From: Danio rerio | Lineage: Eukaryota; Chordata; Actinopteri; Cypriniformes; Danionidae | Direction of reading: 5' to 3' | DNA length: 64,000 nt | Assembly: GCF_049306965.1 (NCBI RefSeq) | Contig: NC_133176.1 | Coordinates: 43,239,501 to 43,303,500, forward strand | Shown here: one piece after another, positions 1-11,869 of the stretch | Layout of the letters: every line of letters starts with the position of its first letter | Position numbering within the stretch: the stretch's first letter is position 1 | Notes under the pieces: generated by a model | The model's input: the letters and a program-made list of their open reading frames with translations, nothing else | Database searches by the model: none | What the model was told of the DNA's origin: nothing | Position numbers and translations under genes: made by a program

Positions 1-376
1 TGAGATAAAAATATTTTTTTTTTTCCGAAGAAGCCAAAACTGTTTCCAATCTATGTCACCAAATATATTATTCCAAAAACCTATGTGCAGGCAGGTAAAG
101 AGATCCGAGAACTATTATTAACTAGCAAATATCTTTGTTTAACATAAAACTGAGAAGAGTTTGGTCAACAAATAGGTTTGTGTTGTAAAAAATAAAGAAA
201 CTAAAGAGCCTTCATGGCCAGATTTGACTCAAGGTATAACAAAATCAGGCATTGCTTCAAAAACAATGGCATATTCTTTGGGGGAACTGGAAAGAAAAAA
301 CTGATGAATAAATTCTTCATGAGAAAAGATCAACACATTCATTCTAGCGGCTTACAAGTTTTATGAATGTAATCCC

Positions 377-605
377 ACACTGTAAAAAAACTCTTCGTTG
401 CCTTAAATTTTTAAGTCAAATCAAATTAAACTTATCCATTGAACTTACATTAATAGCCTATTTATAGATTAATTTACGTTAATCTGTTAATCTGACAACA
501 GCTCATGTATAAAATTAAATTAGAACTTGATAAACTTAGTAAGTTACAATGACCTTAAAACATATGCTGTCAGGACTAATTGATCATCAATTTTTTACTG
601 TACAG
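377..605. mobile_element. MITE-like element with CACTGTAAAAA ends
   Basis: The left end reads ACACTGTAAAAAAACTC and the right end TTTTTTACTGTACAG, an imperfect inverted pair. The interior resembles 21541-21726 (CCTAAATTTTTAAG near the left end, CTAATTGAT near the right end), so this is one of two family members here. It is non-coding. Confidence 0.5.
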
Positions 606-1660
606 AAAACACATAGCCTTCCCCTAACGTTCCCATATGGTTCCCGTTTGGTTATCTTTTTGGAACCAAATAAGAATGTTGTGGGAACGTTATGTGTTTG
701 CTGAGATATGCCATTTTTGTGCAATAAAATAACACAAGAAACATTTTCCTGGACAACAGGAGAGATACAGGTTAATATGACAACCTTCACCCCTTTATTT
801 TAAGATGTGATTTGGGCCGTCAAGCCCCGCCTATGGTGACACCCAGAGAAAGGGAGCAGGACCATAGACAGGATGACGAGAATTTTTAATCACAAACTTT
901 GAAGAGGTTAAAGAGGTTTCCTTCAAATGGATACATCGAGTTTATCCGGTGAATGTTTATATAAAAAAGATTCCTGAGGATCTCTTTTGAGGAATTTTTG
1001 GTAATGCGTCCATGTTAAGATTGTTTGGAAAAAAATTAGTTTATTTATATGTGCTTCTCTTTTAGATATTTTTTCTTTGTTATACAAGGATGTTTTATGT
1101 GGTTTTTATCGTGTTAATAAAGTAAAAAATACATATTTTGTAATAATCAATTTATTTTACTAGCAAATTTTTTATACTCAAATGCAAATATTTGTTTGTA
1201 AAGCCCCTGTTTCTTATTTTTGGAAAGATTCGAAATATTATTTGGATACAATCTCGACCTCCAACAATGTTAAAGCTTTAAAATCAATAACACTATGTGA
1301 ATCTTACAGTATTGTCTCTTTTCTATAATACCCAGCTGACTGTATTCTATGTGACATTTACATCACTGTGATAATGCTTTAAGACAGATTTATTGCAATT
1401 TACCCCTTGCATAATTTTATGTGTTTCACTTTGTTTTGCTTTGTTCTGTTGTCTATTTTGTTGATATAGGATTTTACCTTTTTTTGTATATTTTTGTACG
1501 TTCCGATAAAGAAAGAAAGAAAAAAAAAACAGGACAAGCCTCTGCACAGTTTCTCCATTAGCTGTACTGATTCAGTCATGCAGTTTCTTGTGTCTCCTGA
1601 AGATGGGAGTCTGCACCAAATAAAACTTCCTTGACGAAAGAACAAGCACCTTTATGAAGC
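606..1660. other. AT-rich 5' flank of GIMAP A, no gene seen
   Basis: I see no convincing exon, RNA gene or transposon end here. Short open frames on the minus strand (1347-1645) are low complexity and lack homology that I recognise. Confidence 0.4.
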
Positions 1661-1662
1661 GT

Positions 1663-1700
1663 AAACGAAACTTATATTTTGGCAAGAAAGAAAACTGAAA
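1663..1700 (+). promoter_or_regulatory. Two IRF-type AANNGAAA motifs upstream of GIMAP A
   Basis: AAACGAAA lies at 1663-1670 and AACTGAAA at 1693-1700, the latter inside GAAAGAAAACTGAAA. They end 58 and 28 bases before the proposed ATG. AANNGAAA is the interferon-regulatory-factor core. The motif is short and occurs by chance in AT-rich DNA, so position and the similar site near GIMAP B are the main support. The sites may lie in the 5' UTR. Confidence 0.35.
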
Positions 1701-1728
1701 TACAGATTGGGTCTGTACTATTTACACG

Positions 1729-4700
1729 ATGTGCTCTTCATTTAAAAGTGAGTTGTATCTTATTTTTTTGCATCGGTTTGACAGAATTGGTTTTATTATA
1801 TTTATATGTGCTCTGAAAATGATACTTTTTGCTTAATAAAGAGCTTAATGAAGGTATATCTAATGTTCTAAATGAGAAAAGTATTTCGGTAGGCCTATAG
1901 ATTAAATTTGATTTAAAGCAGTTGTATAAAACTAATATGTCTAATTGATAAATAAAGTATTTTTAGCAGTAGTGTTAAGAGGGTCATCGTTTACTCTTCC
2001 TTCGTTTGTTCAAAACCGGTCTGAGTTTCTTTCTTCTTTAAACACAAAATAAGATATTTTTAAAAAGCTGAAAACCTGTAACCATTGCCTTTAATAGTAT
2101 TTGTTTATCCTACTATGAATGTCAATGTTTAGAGTTTTTTCTTTCTTCGAGTTATGTTTCGTTGTGGTCTGCCGAAGATTGAAACAATAAATATTTAAAA
2201 CCACCTGAGGATGTGTAATGGGGTTAACAGACTTTTAATTTCAGCCAGCCAGCCTCAGCACCTCCGGTGAACTGTCTTTACATTATACAATTGCCACGTT
2301 TAAGATCTATTTTGTTAAAAAATCAGTGATCTTCAATGCCTGATTGATATATGATATAATGTGGGTCTCAGACCAGACAAGAAGCACTGCATTCAATTCC
2401 ATTCCCCCTATATTTTATGTCTTTAAACTGTGACAGTTTATTTGACCTTAGTGTTTTTAAATTGAGTTTCAGCTCCTGTTTCAGCTCCTGTTTTAGCTCC
2501 TGACAGCGCTAGTGGTTACACGGCCCTTCATCTTGTTTTAAGCTTGAACAACTAAATGAACGCTTAAGTCTATTCAACTGAATGTATTGCATTTAAATTA
2601 CAACATCAAAAGAAACCATATGAAATTGAAAATAGTCACATTAAGCTTTCACCGTAAATTTATCATTGGCTGAAAAACACTAGCTGTGCATGTAGCCCAC
2701 TGGTGCGTATATTTTCATTATTGGGTGAACTATGTCTTCAGAACTTGGATTTAGCTTGATCAGGTTTTCAGAGGCTGCATAAATGAGCAACATCACATGA
2801 GCACATGAGTAGCAGTGCAATATGGCTGTATATATGGCTGTATATCGGCACTGGTAGGAGGCATGCTTTATTGTCCCACCAGTGACAATATACTGCTATC
2901 ACACTGCTACGAGTTTAACAGTTAACAGATCAACGGCATAATCGTGGATAAAAAAAGAAAGTCAAACATGGAGAATCTAAAAATCCTTTTGTATAAGGAA
3001 CTACTTTCTTCCACCATTCGTTCACATCTGCAGCTGACCTCAGAACAGCAGACGTCTCTAGCGCACAGATTCTCAACCTTTTTACTTCAAGGCCCACTTC
3101 CTTCAAAAAAATTTTGAAGGCCCAGATCTGACATTTTTTCTTTATTCTCTTATTTTTTTTTACTTTTGAGGCTTTTTAAGTCGAGAATGTAGTTTTTTAG
3201 ATTGCAACTATGCAGTTTATTTGTAAAAATAGTGCCTATTTAAAAATATTTACAATTGCTGAGAGAGCTCGTTGGCGACCATTAGCCTGCCATAATGTAG
3301 ACCAAAGATGGTTGACGTTTTCTATCCACAAGATGGTGACAGAACCGCATAATAAGCCCTTACGCTTAGAAGGTTATAACAGTCTGATTTCTAACTACAG
3401 CAGATCAAAACATTAATAAACTGATAAGCCTACCTCCTAACACTCCTGTTTTTAATGGGAGTATCCCGTGTTTCAGACCAATCTCCAGCAACCATCCTGT
3501 TTTTATTTTTTCCGGAAAACTCCCATAATTTCACCCTCCCCCCTCTTTGGTACAGTCTGTAAACACCCCAGGGTTGCCCAACTTTGGTACAGTACCCGAT
3601 CAAGGTGGCCGCCCAAAACCCGCTTCATCCTATCCCGGCTCTCAACAGTGTCAGAGAAATCACCTCCGAACACCCCAGTCTCCCGGATTTTCAGAGACAT
3701 GTTGGCAGTAATATTATGTTTTGTAAGTAATAAGAGTCGATCTCTCTCTCTCTTTAAGTCGATCTCTCTCTTTTGTATGTTGTAGTGCTGTATTTATACC
3801 GATTTGCCCACATAACAGGAATGTATGTTGTGTTGGCAGACAGAAAGAAGCAAAGTTTGCACGTGTTTAGCGTTTTTCTTTATCGCAAACACAACAGCAG
3901 TCTTGGTAGTGATTGCATTGCTTTTTTTTCAGGATTAATTATTGTGATATCCTGATCACAACAGAGAAATACTGTAGACTGTAACACTTTAAGAAGATAT
4001 CTCTGTAGATGGATGGCATTTCATGTCACGTTCAGCCTTATAATCTTAAAGTCTGAGCAAAATCATCTGTTTTGTCATTCCTTCCGACATTACATTTAGA
4101 GTCATTCAAACACTAGCTCTAAAGTGATGTTGGTGAATTAGTAACAGCTCCTTCTGTACTGACGTCAGCTGCAGATGTGAATGAATGGCGGAAGAAAGTA
4201 GTTCCTAATAAAAAGGGGTTTTTAGACTCTCCGTGTTTGATTTTCTTATTTAGATACACGATTGTGCTGTTGAACTATTGTATAAACGCAATATCACACT
4301 CGTAGCAGTGCGATATGGCTACACATCAGCACTGGTGTATATTAGCATTGCTGCAGCCTTGTGCTAACGCACGCCTCCCACCAGTGCTGATATAGAGCCA
4401 TAAGTATATATGTGTGTGTGTGTGTGTAATGTATTTTCATTTTTTATTAAATTTTTTATTATGCAGTCTCTGTCGCCATCTTGTAGATGGATGTCAACTG
4501 TCTTTGCTCTGCTCAGCTTTTAAATTATAAATAGTTATAATAGGCACTATCCTTATAAATAAACTGCATAGTTGCAATCTAAACAACTACATTCTCCCCT
4601 AAAAAAGCCTCAAAAGTACATTATGTTGTCCAACAGCTGCAATATTTGTCAAACTGTAGTGAGTCTAATGATCTGCTGTCACTATATGTGGGTGGAGTAA

Positions 4701-6230
4701 TACAGAACGGTGAGTAGGCTGTAGGAGTTCTGATATTACAGAATCAATCAGATTCGAGAACCAGACAGAACAGTTGTATAAAATAGAACCAAATAATTTC
4801 ACTAAAAATGTTTCTGTTCATTCCACCTAATGTGATTTTGAAATTGTTGCTTTAATTTTAGAAATAAAACAATCCTGACTCTTCATCTGTTATATACCAA
4901 AAGCTATACAATTAAAATAAATTAATAGTGATGTAATATTCATCTATTATCATCAGCTTATAAATCATATTTTAAATGTATAACGAGAGAAACAGTTCTG
5001 ACATGATTATCTTCATAGATTTGGAGAATGTTTCTCCTGGACCATCACCAACACCATCAAAGTCTTGGATCTCAGCTTTCTCAAAAGAACTACTGGTGTT
5101 TTGTGTTGTTGTCGCATTTCTTGCATTTGGGATTCAGGTATGCTGAGGTGTACAGTATATTTCGACCATTATACAGCTCTGAGCTGATTATTTTAATAAT
5201 GTGGACAAACGTCTATAAATATGTTATATAAATCACTTATAGATCAACAGTAGCGATCAACAAATACAACACTTGAACAATACAGGTATTTATTATCTTT
5301 TTTATGCATTAACATATTAAAACATAAACTATATCAGCAGTCATTAAGTGTTTGTACATTTAAATATATCAGATTTTTTTTTTATCTACAGTGCAACATC
5401 CTGGCGATCCACTCCGGATACTTTTAGTTGGAAAAACAGGTGTGGGAAAGAGCGCAACAGGCAACACCATCATTGGACAAGACGTTTTTAAGTCAGAGAT
5501 TTCATCTTCCTCTGTGACTGGACATTGTGAAAAGTTTCACACAGTTATTAACGGCAGAAAAGTGTCCGTCATTGACTCTCCGGGTCTGTTTGACACCAGC
5601 TTACCTGTGCATGAAGTGGTCAACAGAATTAAACTCTGCATTCCTCTCTCAGCTCCAGGTCCACATGTGTTTTTAGTTGTGATTCAGCTTGGCAGATTCA
5701 CTGATGAAGAAGAAGAAGCTGTGAAAATCATCCAAGCAGCCTTTGGTGAAGAATCCTCCATATACACCATGGCTCTGTTCACTCATGGAGATCGATTGGA
5801 GGGGAAAAACATTCACACGTTTGTGCGGGACAGTCCAAAACTGCTCAGCTTCATCAGAACCTGCAAAGGACGATATCATGTGTTTAATAATAAAGAGAAA
5901 AATCCAGAGCAAGTCATTCAGCTGCTTGAGCAGATTGATAAAATGGTAACTGGAAATGGTGGTCAACACTACACCAGTGAGATGCTGGAAAAGGTAGAGA
6001 GAGCGATTGAGAAAGAGAAACGGCGCATTCTGAGGGAGATGGAGGAGCAGAGACAGAAGGAGATCGCAGCTCTGAGGGAACAACTTGAAGATGAGGCCTA
6101 TGAAAAAGCACTGCAAACACTAAACAGTAAATATGAGCAGGTCGCAAGATACAAAGCAGAAATTGACTTCCCAGCAATACTCCATGTGGTCACCACTTTA
6201 ATTAACGCATTAAGCAAATTCTTTTTTTGA
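1729..6230 (+). CDS. GIMAP-family GTPase A with N-terminal membrane anchor (4 exons)
   Basis: AIG1/GIMAP GTPase, an immune membrane-associated GTP-binding protein. My exon model is 1729-1747, 5019-5137, 5243-5285 and 5392-6230. All junctions are AG/GT and in phase, giving 339 aa. Exon 1 encodes only M-C-S-S-F-K. Exon 2 encodes a Pro/Ser-rich stretch and a hydrophobic segment ([17 protein letters not shown]). Exon 3 is a polar linker. Exon 4 holds the GTPase domain: P-loop GKTGVGKS, G3 DSPG (DTPG in most relatives), the GIMAP box [15 protein letters not shown] at the G4 position and FNN at G5. A charged coiled coil rich in E, K and R follows, then a hydrophobic tail ending SKFFF. The GTPase exon is nearly identical to that of the next gene although the other exons differ. 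Exon 1 is small and 3.3 kb upstream, so it is the least certain part; its phase and its resemblance to exon 1 of the next gene support it. Confidence 0.85.
2800..3360 (+). repeat. Dispersed repeat, copy 1 of a rearranged inverted pair
   Basis: It contains block A (about 2815-3060: ATATGGCTG, a CACTGCTACGAGT tract, AGGAACTACTTTCTTCC, GCAGCTGAC) followed by block B (about 3160-3360: CTTTTGAGGCTTTTT, GATTGCAACTATGCAGTTTA, CAAGATGGTGACAGA). Both blocks recur inverted at 4140-4650. It lies in intron 1 of GIMAP A. Class unknown. Confidence 0.6.
3430..3715 (+). repeat. Fragment of a DNA-transposon-like repeat
   Basis: It contains ATCCCGTGTTTCAGACCAATC, a CCCCTCTTTGG stretch and ends near TCCCGGATTTTCAGAGACATGTTGGCAG. 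A short related piece in the opposite orientation lies at about 53880-53950 (CCGGAAAAACAGGAGTG, TGTTGGCAGGTATGG). Family uncertain, possibly hAT-like. Confidence 0.35.
4140..4650 (-). repeat. Dispersed repeat, copy 2, both blocks inverted
   Basis: Reverse-complement matches to 2800-3360: GTCAGCTGCAGATGTGAATG, GAAGAAAGTAGTTCCT, CTCGTAGCAGTGCGATATGG, then CATCTTGTAGATGG, ATAAACTGCATAGTTGCAAT and GCCTCAAAAGTACA. Each block is inverted, but the A-then-B order is kept, so this is not a simple palindrome. A (TG)n tract sits at about 4409-4428. Confidence 0.6.
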
Positions 6231-6555
6231 GCAACACAAATGCTGACCATGTGAGGCTATAAAAAAAGAGAACAGTTTTTAAATTCTCTATTTTATAAAG
6301 GTTTACAAATCAAGTACGTGCTTATACTGTAAATCCTGGTGAGTTTGACATATGAAAGTTTAATAATATGGTGAAGAAATGTAGGTACAAGTGAAATGTG
6401 TCCAAACCTGAAACTATATAAACTCTTAAATCAGGGAAGCAGTGGTGTTCTGTATAAACTGTATTTAAGATTTTGTATTTGTTTATGATAGAATACACAT
6501 GGGATCCTCCGGCATGGACTTAAAATGGGCTAATATGTGTGTTTAACAATGTTGG

Positions 6556-7044
6556 TACATAGAGTGCTCAACGTAATTGAACACCCCATTTTGAAAATGA
6601 ATATTTGTATCCATTTCTCAGTAATTATAGGCAATGTATTTTGGTGCAATTAAACAAAATAGATTTATTAAACAGATATATTTGTTAAAATAATATTTTG
6701 GTCACCAAACATATATAGAAATTGAAAGATATTACAATTAAATTCAAACAAAATATTGCAAAAAATGATTACAACCTACAAAATTTCAACAAAAATTTAG
6801 CTTCTCTTGATTTTCCCTCTTTTTTAAATTTGTATTGAATTTTTTTTTATAACATATACATTTGGGTGTGCTAGTTTTTAGACCAAAATCATAAGTTATT
6901 TTGTTAGATAAGCTTCAGATTTAGCTTCAATACTGACTAATCTAATGTATATGCACAAATATAATATTGTTTAGCTTCCTATTAAAAATATGAATTTAAA
7001 AGAGAGATTTGTGAGGGGTGTACTTATATATGCTGAGCACTGTA
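6556..7044. mobile_element. Mariner-type MITE with TA duplication
   Basis: The ends are inverted: TACATAGAGTGCTCAACGTA on the left and the complement of GCTGAGCACTGTA on the right, with CACCCC/GGGGTG just inside and TA at both edges. It has no coding capacity. It lies in the 3' flank of GIMAP A, before an AATAAA at 7071-7076. A second copy is at 25223-25921. Confidence 0.7.
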
Positions 7045-7319
7045 TAGCCTGATCAGTAAAATGTATTATAAATAAAGGTATAAAAATATAAAAGGATTTT
7101 ACTTTTTACTTTAAATATAAAGTAAAGTAATACAGTTAAGCTAACAGTGATGTAAAAGTGTAGTTCTCTGTGGTGGAAATCTGACATCCAACATTGCTGA
7201 CTGTAAACATGAAGCAACCAGGTGGATCATATTTTTTTGGTCTACTAACACATTTTGCTGAGCGTTTTTGTGTCTGTGTTGTGAAAATTTGTGTGTTGTC
7301 AAATGAAGATGTTTTCTTT

Positions 7320-7888
7320 GGGTGTACTCACACTAGGTACAGTTGCCTTGAACCATGCCGAAGCCTCCCCTCTCCCCCGACGGGCTCTACTCAAACTGCA
7401 TTTTGCCTTCAGAGCCGAAGCACACTTACGCCATTGATGATGTGAGCGTTCAGTTTAACAGAAGAGAAGCGCTCTCGCTCAGCACAGTGGAGATTGCTTC
7501 AGTTATATTGATTTAGATGTTTGGGATGCAGTGACACAGTCAAATATTTTGCCGAGCAGATCCACATCCTTTGAAAATCATAAATTATCTTGAATGTCAT
7601 TGTGCTGCACGTATTAGGAGGTTTGCTGAAGGTTCAGCTGACGTGCAGTAAGGGGTTTTCATCTTTAATAAACAACGACAGTTTGTGTTCATAGAAAAGT
7701 AAGAATGATTAATAAATCCATATGAAACAGTCCCTTAAAAGTGATGCTGCATCTTCAGTTATGGGATCAGGTGTGCTTTGCACTCTGAACTGCGCCTTGG
7801 CCTGATTTTGAGGCCTTACACTTGTCAAACGAACCGGGAAACATGCCTGGGTATGGTTCGGGTAGCCTAGTGTAAGTGCACCCTTAGT
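7320..7888. mobile_element. Non-autonomous DNA element with GGGTGTACTCACACTAG ends
   Basis: Left end GGGTGTACTCACACTAGG; right end CTAGTGTAAGTGCACCC, an inverted match. Internal GTACAGTTGCCTTGAACC, then CCCCTCTCCCCCGACGG, also occurs inverted near the right end of 29286-29953, so the two are one family in opposite orientation. A three-base duplication like that of PIF/Harbinger is possible. Confidence 0.6.
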
Positions 7889-8444
7889 TTGTTAGTCTTT
7901 TCTCTATTCTCGGCAACCATAGTTCTCAAATCAGTGGTAAACTGGGTGATCTAATAAAAAACTCATAAAAAATGACCTTCAGAATTTCAGTATTTATTTT
8001 GAAAATATAATTTATGTCTATAATTTATATCAAGTCTACCCCAGTTACATTTACACCAAGACAAAATATTTATATAGGGTGTTTTTACCACAGAAACTGT
8101 TGTCTCATTTCCAGTTCAACTATTTTTTAATTGTGAGAAAATTAAGGTGATAATCAAATGAACTTATACTAAAAGAGGACCATAACACTTGAACAAGTTC
8201 CCCCAATAATTACAAATGTTATAACTGCTCTGTTGTTAGCTCACATATTTAAAAAGCATATTTTAGACTGGCATATTTGAAAGCGCTCCTCAATCCCATG
8301 ATAATTGACATGACCAATCAGATTAAAGTAGGCGGAGCATATGATTAACAGGTTGCAGATTTAAATTTTGCAGGAAATCCACAGAGAGAGCAAGGTAGGA
8401 TTTACATTGAAATATACTTACAACACTTTGTAGTGTATGTTTGC

Positions 8445-8602
8445 ATGCAGGTGTGTTTGTATGGGTGTTTCCTAGTGATGAGTTGCAGCTGGAAGGGCAT
8501 CCACTGCAGAAAACATATGCTGGATAAATTGGCAGTTCATTCCGCTGTGGTGACCCCAGATTATTGAATGGACTAACCCGAAAAGAAAATGAATATACAC
8601 AC
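8445..8602 (+). mobile_element. DANA-type SINE, 3' fragment
   Basis: Matches the 3' part of the zebrafish DANA consensus as I know it: GTTGCAGCTGGAAGGGCATC, TTCATTCCGCTGTGGTGACC and AAAAGAAAATGAAT. The tRNA-like head is missing. Confidence 0.7.
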
Positions 8603-8686
8603 AACAACTTTTACTGTGGAATGTTAAATAACTAACAGTACTCTAAGTAAAATTAGGAAAACTATTGGACATTTTATCTCAAAAGG

Positions 8687-9018
8687 GCATCACAGTGGTG
8701 CAGTACGATCGCCTCACAGCAAGATGGTCACTGGTTCGAGCCTCGGCTGAGTCAGTTGGCATTTCTGTGTGGAGTTTGTATTTTCTCCCCGTGTTCATGT
8801 GGGTTTTCTCTGGGTGTTCCAGTTTCTCCCACAAGTCCAAAGACATGTGGGGAAAGCTGAATTAGCTAAGCTAAATTGTCCATGAATGAATGAATGCTTC
8901 CCAGTGATAAGTTGTGCCGGAAGGGCATCCTCAAAACGTGCTGGATAAGTTGGTGGTTCATTGCGCTGTGGTGACCCTAGATTAATAAAGGGACTAAGTC
9001 GAAAAGAAAATTAATGGA
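8687..9018 (+). mobile_element. DANA-type tRNA-derived SINE
   Basis: Begins GGCATCACAGTGGTGCAGTA with a box-B-like GGTTCGAGCC, followed by TGTGTGGAGTTTG, GTCCAAAGACATG and the 3' module GGAAGGGCATCC to GTCGAAAAGAAAAT. The variable middle is short. Confidence 0.75.
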
Positions 9019-9365
9019 TGAATTTAATTTAAAATGGAAAATATGGTAGCCTATAAGATGTGTAATTCTTAACTAAATATGACAAGACTAGACACGTGGA
9101 GTATAGTAGGCATTTAAAAATGAAAGAGCTTGCATGCTTTAAACGAGCCTGGTCTTTAAAAAAGGAAAAATTAAAAACATTATAATTAATAGGCTATTAT
9201 AACAATACTTTATTTTACTGTTACTCAGGCCTTTTTCTCAATAAAACAAAACGGTCTTCATAATGTCACAAACAAGCTTACGGCTAAAGCTCAAACAGAA
9301 AGCGAATAACAAATAGCCTCTCCTGTATATGGTACTGTGATGTAACCCAGACAAGCAAGTTCTGA

Positions 9366-9375
9366 GAAAACGAAA
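9366..9375 (+). promoter_or_regulatory. ISRE-like site upstream of GIMAP B
   Basis: GAAAACGAAA fits the GAAANNGAAA interferon-response core. It ends 42 bases before the proposed ATG at 9418, in the proximal promoter or 5' UTR. The paralogue at 1729 has similar motifs at a similar distance. Confidence 0.4.
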
Positions 9376-9417
9376 GCAAAGCAACCGAGAGCTAGATCGC
9401 GTCTGAATCCTCAAGCC

Positions 9418-11514
9418 ATGAGCTCTTTATTTAAACGTGAGTTGCATTCTTTGTATTAGAGAAAGTGTTCATGTAACTTAACAATATGTGTGCATTGTCT
9501 TTGAAAAGATGAACACTCAGTCTTTAAAGCGATTTTAAAGAAAACAAGAGAAGTAACTTGTATAGACACAGAAAAAGACCGATTTTAAAAGGCTGGTTCA
9601 ACCAAATATGATAATTACTTGATCAGTATTGCCAACAGAGATAGTAAAAATAGGCTTCCAAGATATTTTTGGTGTAACAGCATAAATGTATAAGGTGTTT
9701 TAACAAAGTTAAGATATGGAATAGTGATTGTTCATTGGGTTTATGAAATGAAATAACCAATATCTCAATAATCAATTTGAGAATTTTTTAATAATTAATT
9801 TTGCCTCATGGAAGAATTGTTTAAAACAGGTTTTCATATTTTTTCTGGACTGTGTTTTCTTAAGAATTTTATGCCCCCTTTTCACTGTACTATAAGTAAC
9901 AAACTAAAATCATAATAAAAGATATATCATTTTCATGTCGAATGTAGAGCAAGTGCAACAGTTTTGACATGACTTTATACTAGGCATGGGCTGGTATATG
10001 ATTCTGACAGTATGATAACCTTGGATAAACATATAAAAAAATATGTAAAATATATTCTTTTTAAATATCTGGGTAAAAAACAAAAAAATAAATTTCCCCT
10101 TTTGAACACAATATATTTTATTTTGAGCAACATTTAAAGTATTTTGGAGCAGTAAACATGTCAGGCTAAATAATTCAAACAAAACATTGACTTCTGCTGT
10201 CTTCATTAGCTTCAAAAACACTGATTGCTTTACATGTGAAAATGGCATCTTTGGATATCTTTTCTGCAGGAGATACTGTTGTCATAAAAAAAATGTATAT
10301 ATCATAAGAATAATATAGCAGAAAATTTTGCCGGTTTTAAAACCTTTACTTTTCCAAACCATGGTATACCTTGAAATCAATGCCTACTTTATACTCCTGT
10401 AAGATGTTTTTTCCAGGACAATGAACAACAATCTGAAAAGTCTCGTTTTTCAGTTTTTTTCACAGAAATACTGATGCCTTCTGTAATTGTTGCTGCCATT
10501 GCAATGGGGATTGAGGTATGCTTAAGTGTTTTGTTTGTTTGTTTTGTTTTCTAAGCTGATACATTTTAACATGTACAAGTGGCCAAAGCATGGTAATATG
10601 TAAATCACTTCTAGATCTATAAAGAAGAAAAACAGCATTTGTCTGATATAGGTAAGGTTTTTGTTTTTTTTCATACCATAAGCACACTCAGCGTACATCA
10701 TATAAATGTGTTGTACATTTGAATCATTTGAAAAAAAAAAAAAAATCCTTCTTGTTCACTTTCAGTGCGTTATTCTGGTGATCCACTCCGGATACTTTTG
10801 GTTGGAAAAACAGGTGTGGGAAAGAGCGCAACAGGCAACACCATCATTGGACAAGACGTTTTTAAGTCAGAGATTTCATCTTCCTCTGTGACTGGACATT
10901 GTGAAAAGTTTCACACAGTTATTAACGGCAGAAAAGTGTCCGTCATTGACTCTCCGGGTCTGTTTGACACCAGCTTACCTGTGGATGAAGTGGTCAACAG
11001 AATTAAACTCTGCATTCCTCTCTCAGCTCCAGGTCCACATGTGTTTTTAGTTGTGATTCAGCTTGGCAGATTCACTGATGAAGAAGAAGAAGCTGTGAAA
11101 ATCATCCAAGCAGCCTTTGGTGAGGAATCCTCCATATACACCATGGCTCTGTTCACTCATGGAGATCGATTGGAGGGGAAAAACATTCACACGTTTGTGC
11201 GGGACAGTCCAAAACTGCTCAGCTTCATCAGAACCTGCGATGGACGATATCATGTGTTTAATAATAAAGAGGAAAATCCAGAGCAAGTCATTCAGCTGCT
11301 TGAGCAGATTGATAAAATGGTGACTGGAAATGGTGGTCAACACTACACCAGTGAGATGCTGGAGAGAGCAGAAAGAGCGAATGAAGAAGAAAGACGACGT
11401 ATCCTGAAGGAGAAGCAGGAGCAGAAACAGAAGGAGATCGCAGCTCTGAGGGAACAACTTGAAGATGAGGCTTATGAAAAAGCAATGAAAAGGTTAAACA
11501 ATAAATATAGCTAA
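9418..11514 (+). CDS. GIMAP-family GTPase B with short N-terminal hydrophobic exon (4 exons)
   Basis: AIG1/GIMAP GTPase. Exon model: 9418-9436, 10466-10515, 10615-10651, 10766-11514; all junctions AG/GT and in phase; 284 aa. Exon 1 encodes M-S-S-L-F-K, the same size and phase as exon 1 of GIMAP A. Exon 2 encodes [16 protein letters not shown], a short hydrophobic helix. Exon 3 encodes a charged linker. The GTPase exon has P-loop GKTGVGKS, G3 DSPG, THGD at G4 and FNN at G5, then an E/K/R/Q-rich coiled coil. It ends NNKYS with no C-terminal hydrophobic tail, unlike A, so any anchor would be N-terminal. AATAAA lies at 11586-11591. A different acceptor for exon 2 at about 10421 opens the same frame but does not join exon 1 in phase. 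Confidence 0.85.
9973..10385. mobile_element. MITE in intron 1 of GIMAP B
   Basis: The ends TAGGCATGGGCTGGTATA and TATACCTTGAAATCAATGCCTA form an imperfect inverted pair with AT-rich non-coding sequence between. Family not certain (hAT-like ends). Confidence 0.5.
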
Positions 11515-11585
11515 CAACAGACAAGATAACAAGCTTTCCTTTTTATTGTTGTAAGGCACTAAGCAATTTTTTCTGGTGACCAAAA

Positions 11586-11591
11586 AATAAA
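11586..11591 (+). terminator. Polyadenylation signal of GIMAP B
   Basis: AATAAA, 72 bases after the stop codon; the first such hexamer downstream. Confidence 0.5.
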
Positions 11592-11869
11592 AGCTTGCGA
11601 TGTTTGGCTAAGAAAAGAAATTCTCAAACTCTAGTTTATATGATAATATTATATATAAAGTTTTTGACTCTTACTAATGTCTTAGTATTTTGTATGTCTG
11701 TCAAACTTTAATGTTTCAGATCATCAAAAAAAAATTAAACACTAGTAACACAAGTAAACACATCATGCAGTTTTTAAGTGAAGGTTTTTATTATTAAGGG
11801 GAAACAAAATCCAAAGCTACATAGCCCTGTTGAGGCAACCCTCCCCCTGTTAAAACATTACTTTAAGCT

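Noticed and set aside
5673-6116. 147-codon open frame on the minus strand opposite GIMAP A (and 11047-11457 opposite B)
   Set aside because: It is the antisense shadow of the conserved GTPase exon; the same antisense frame recurs in every paralogue.
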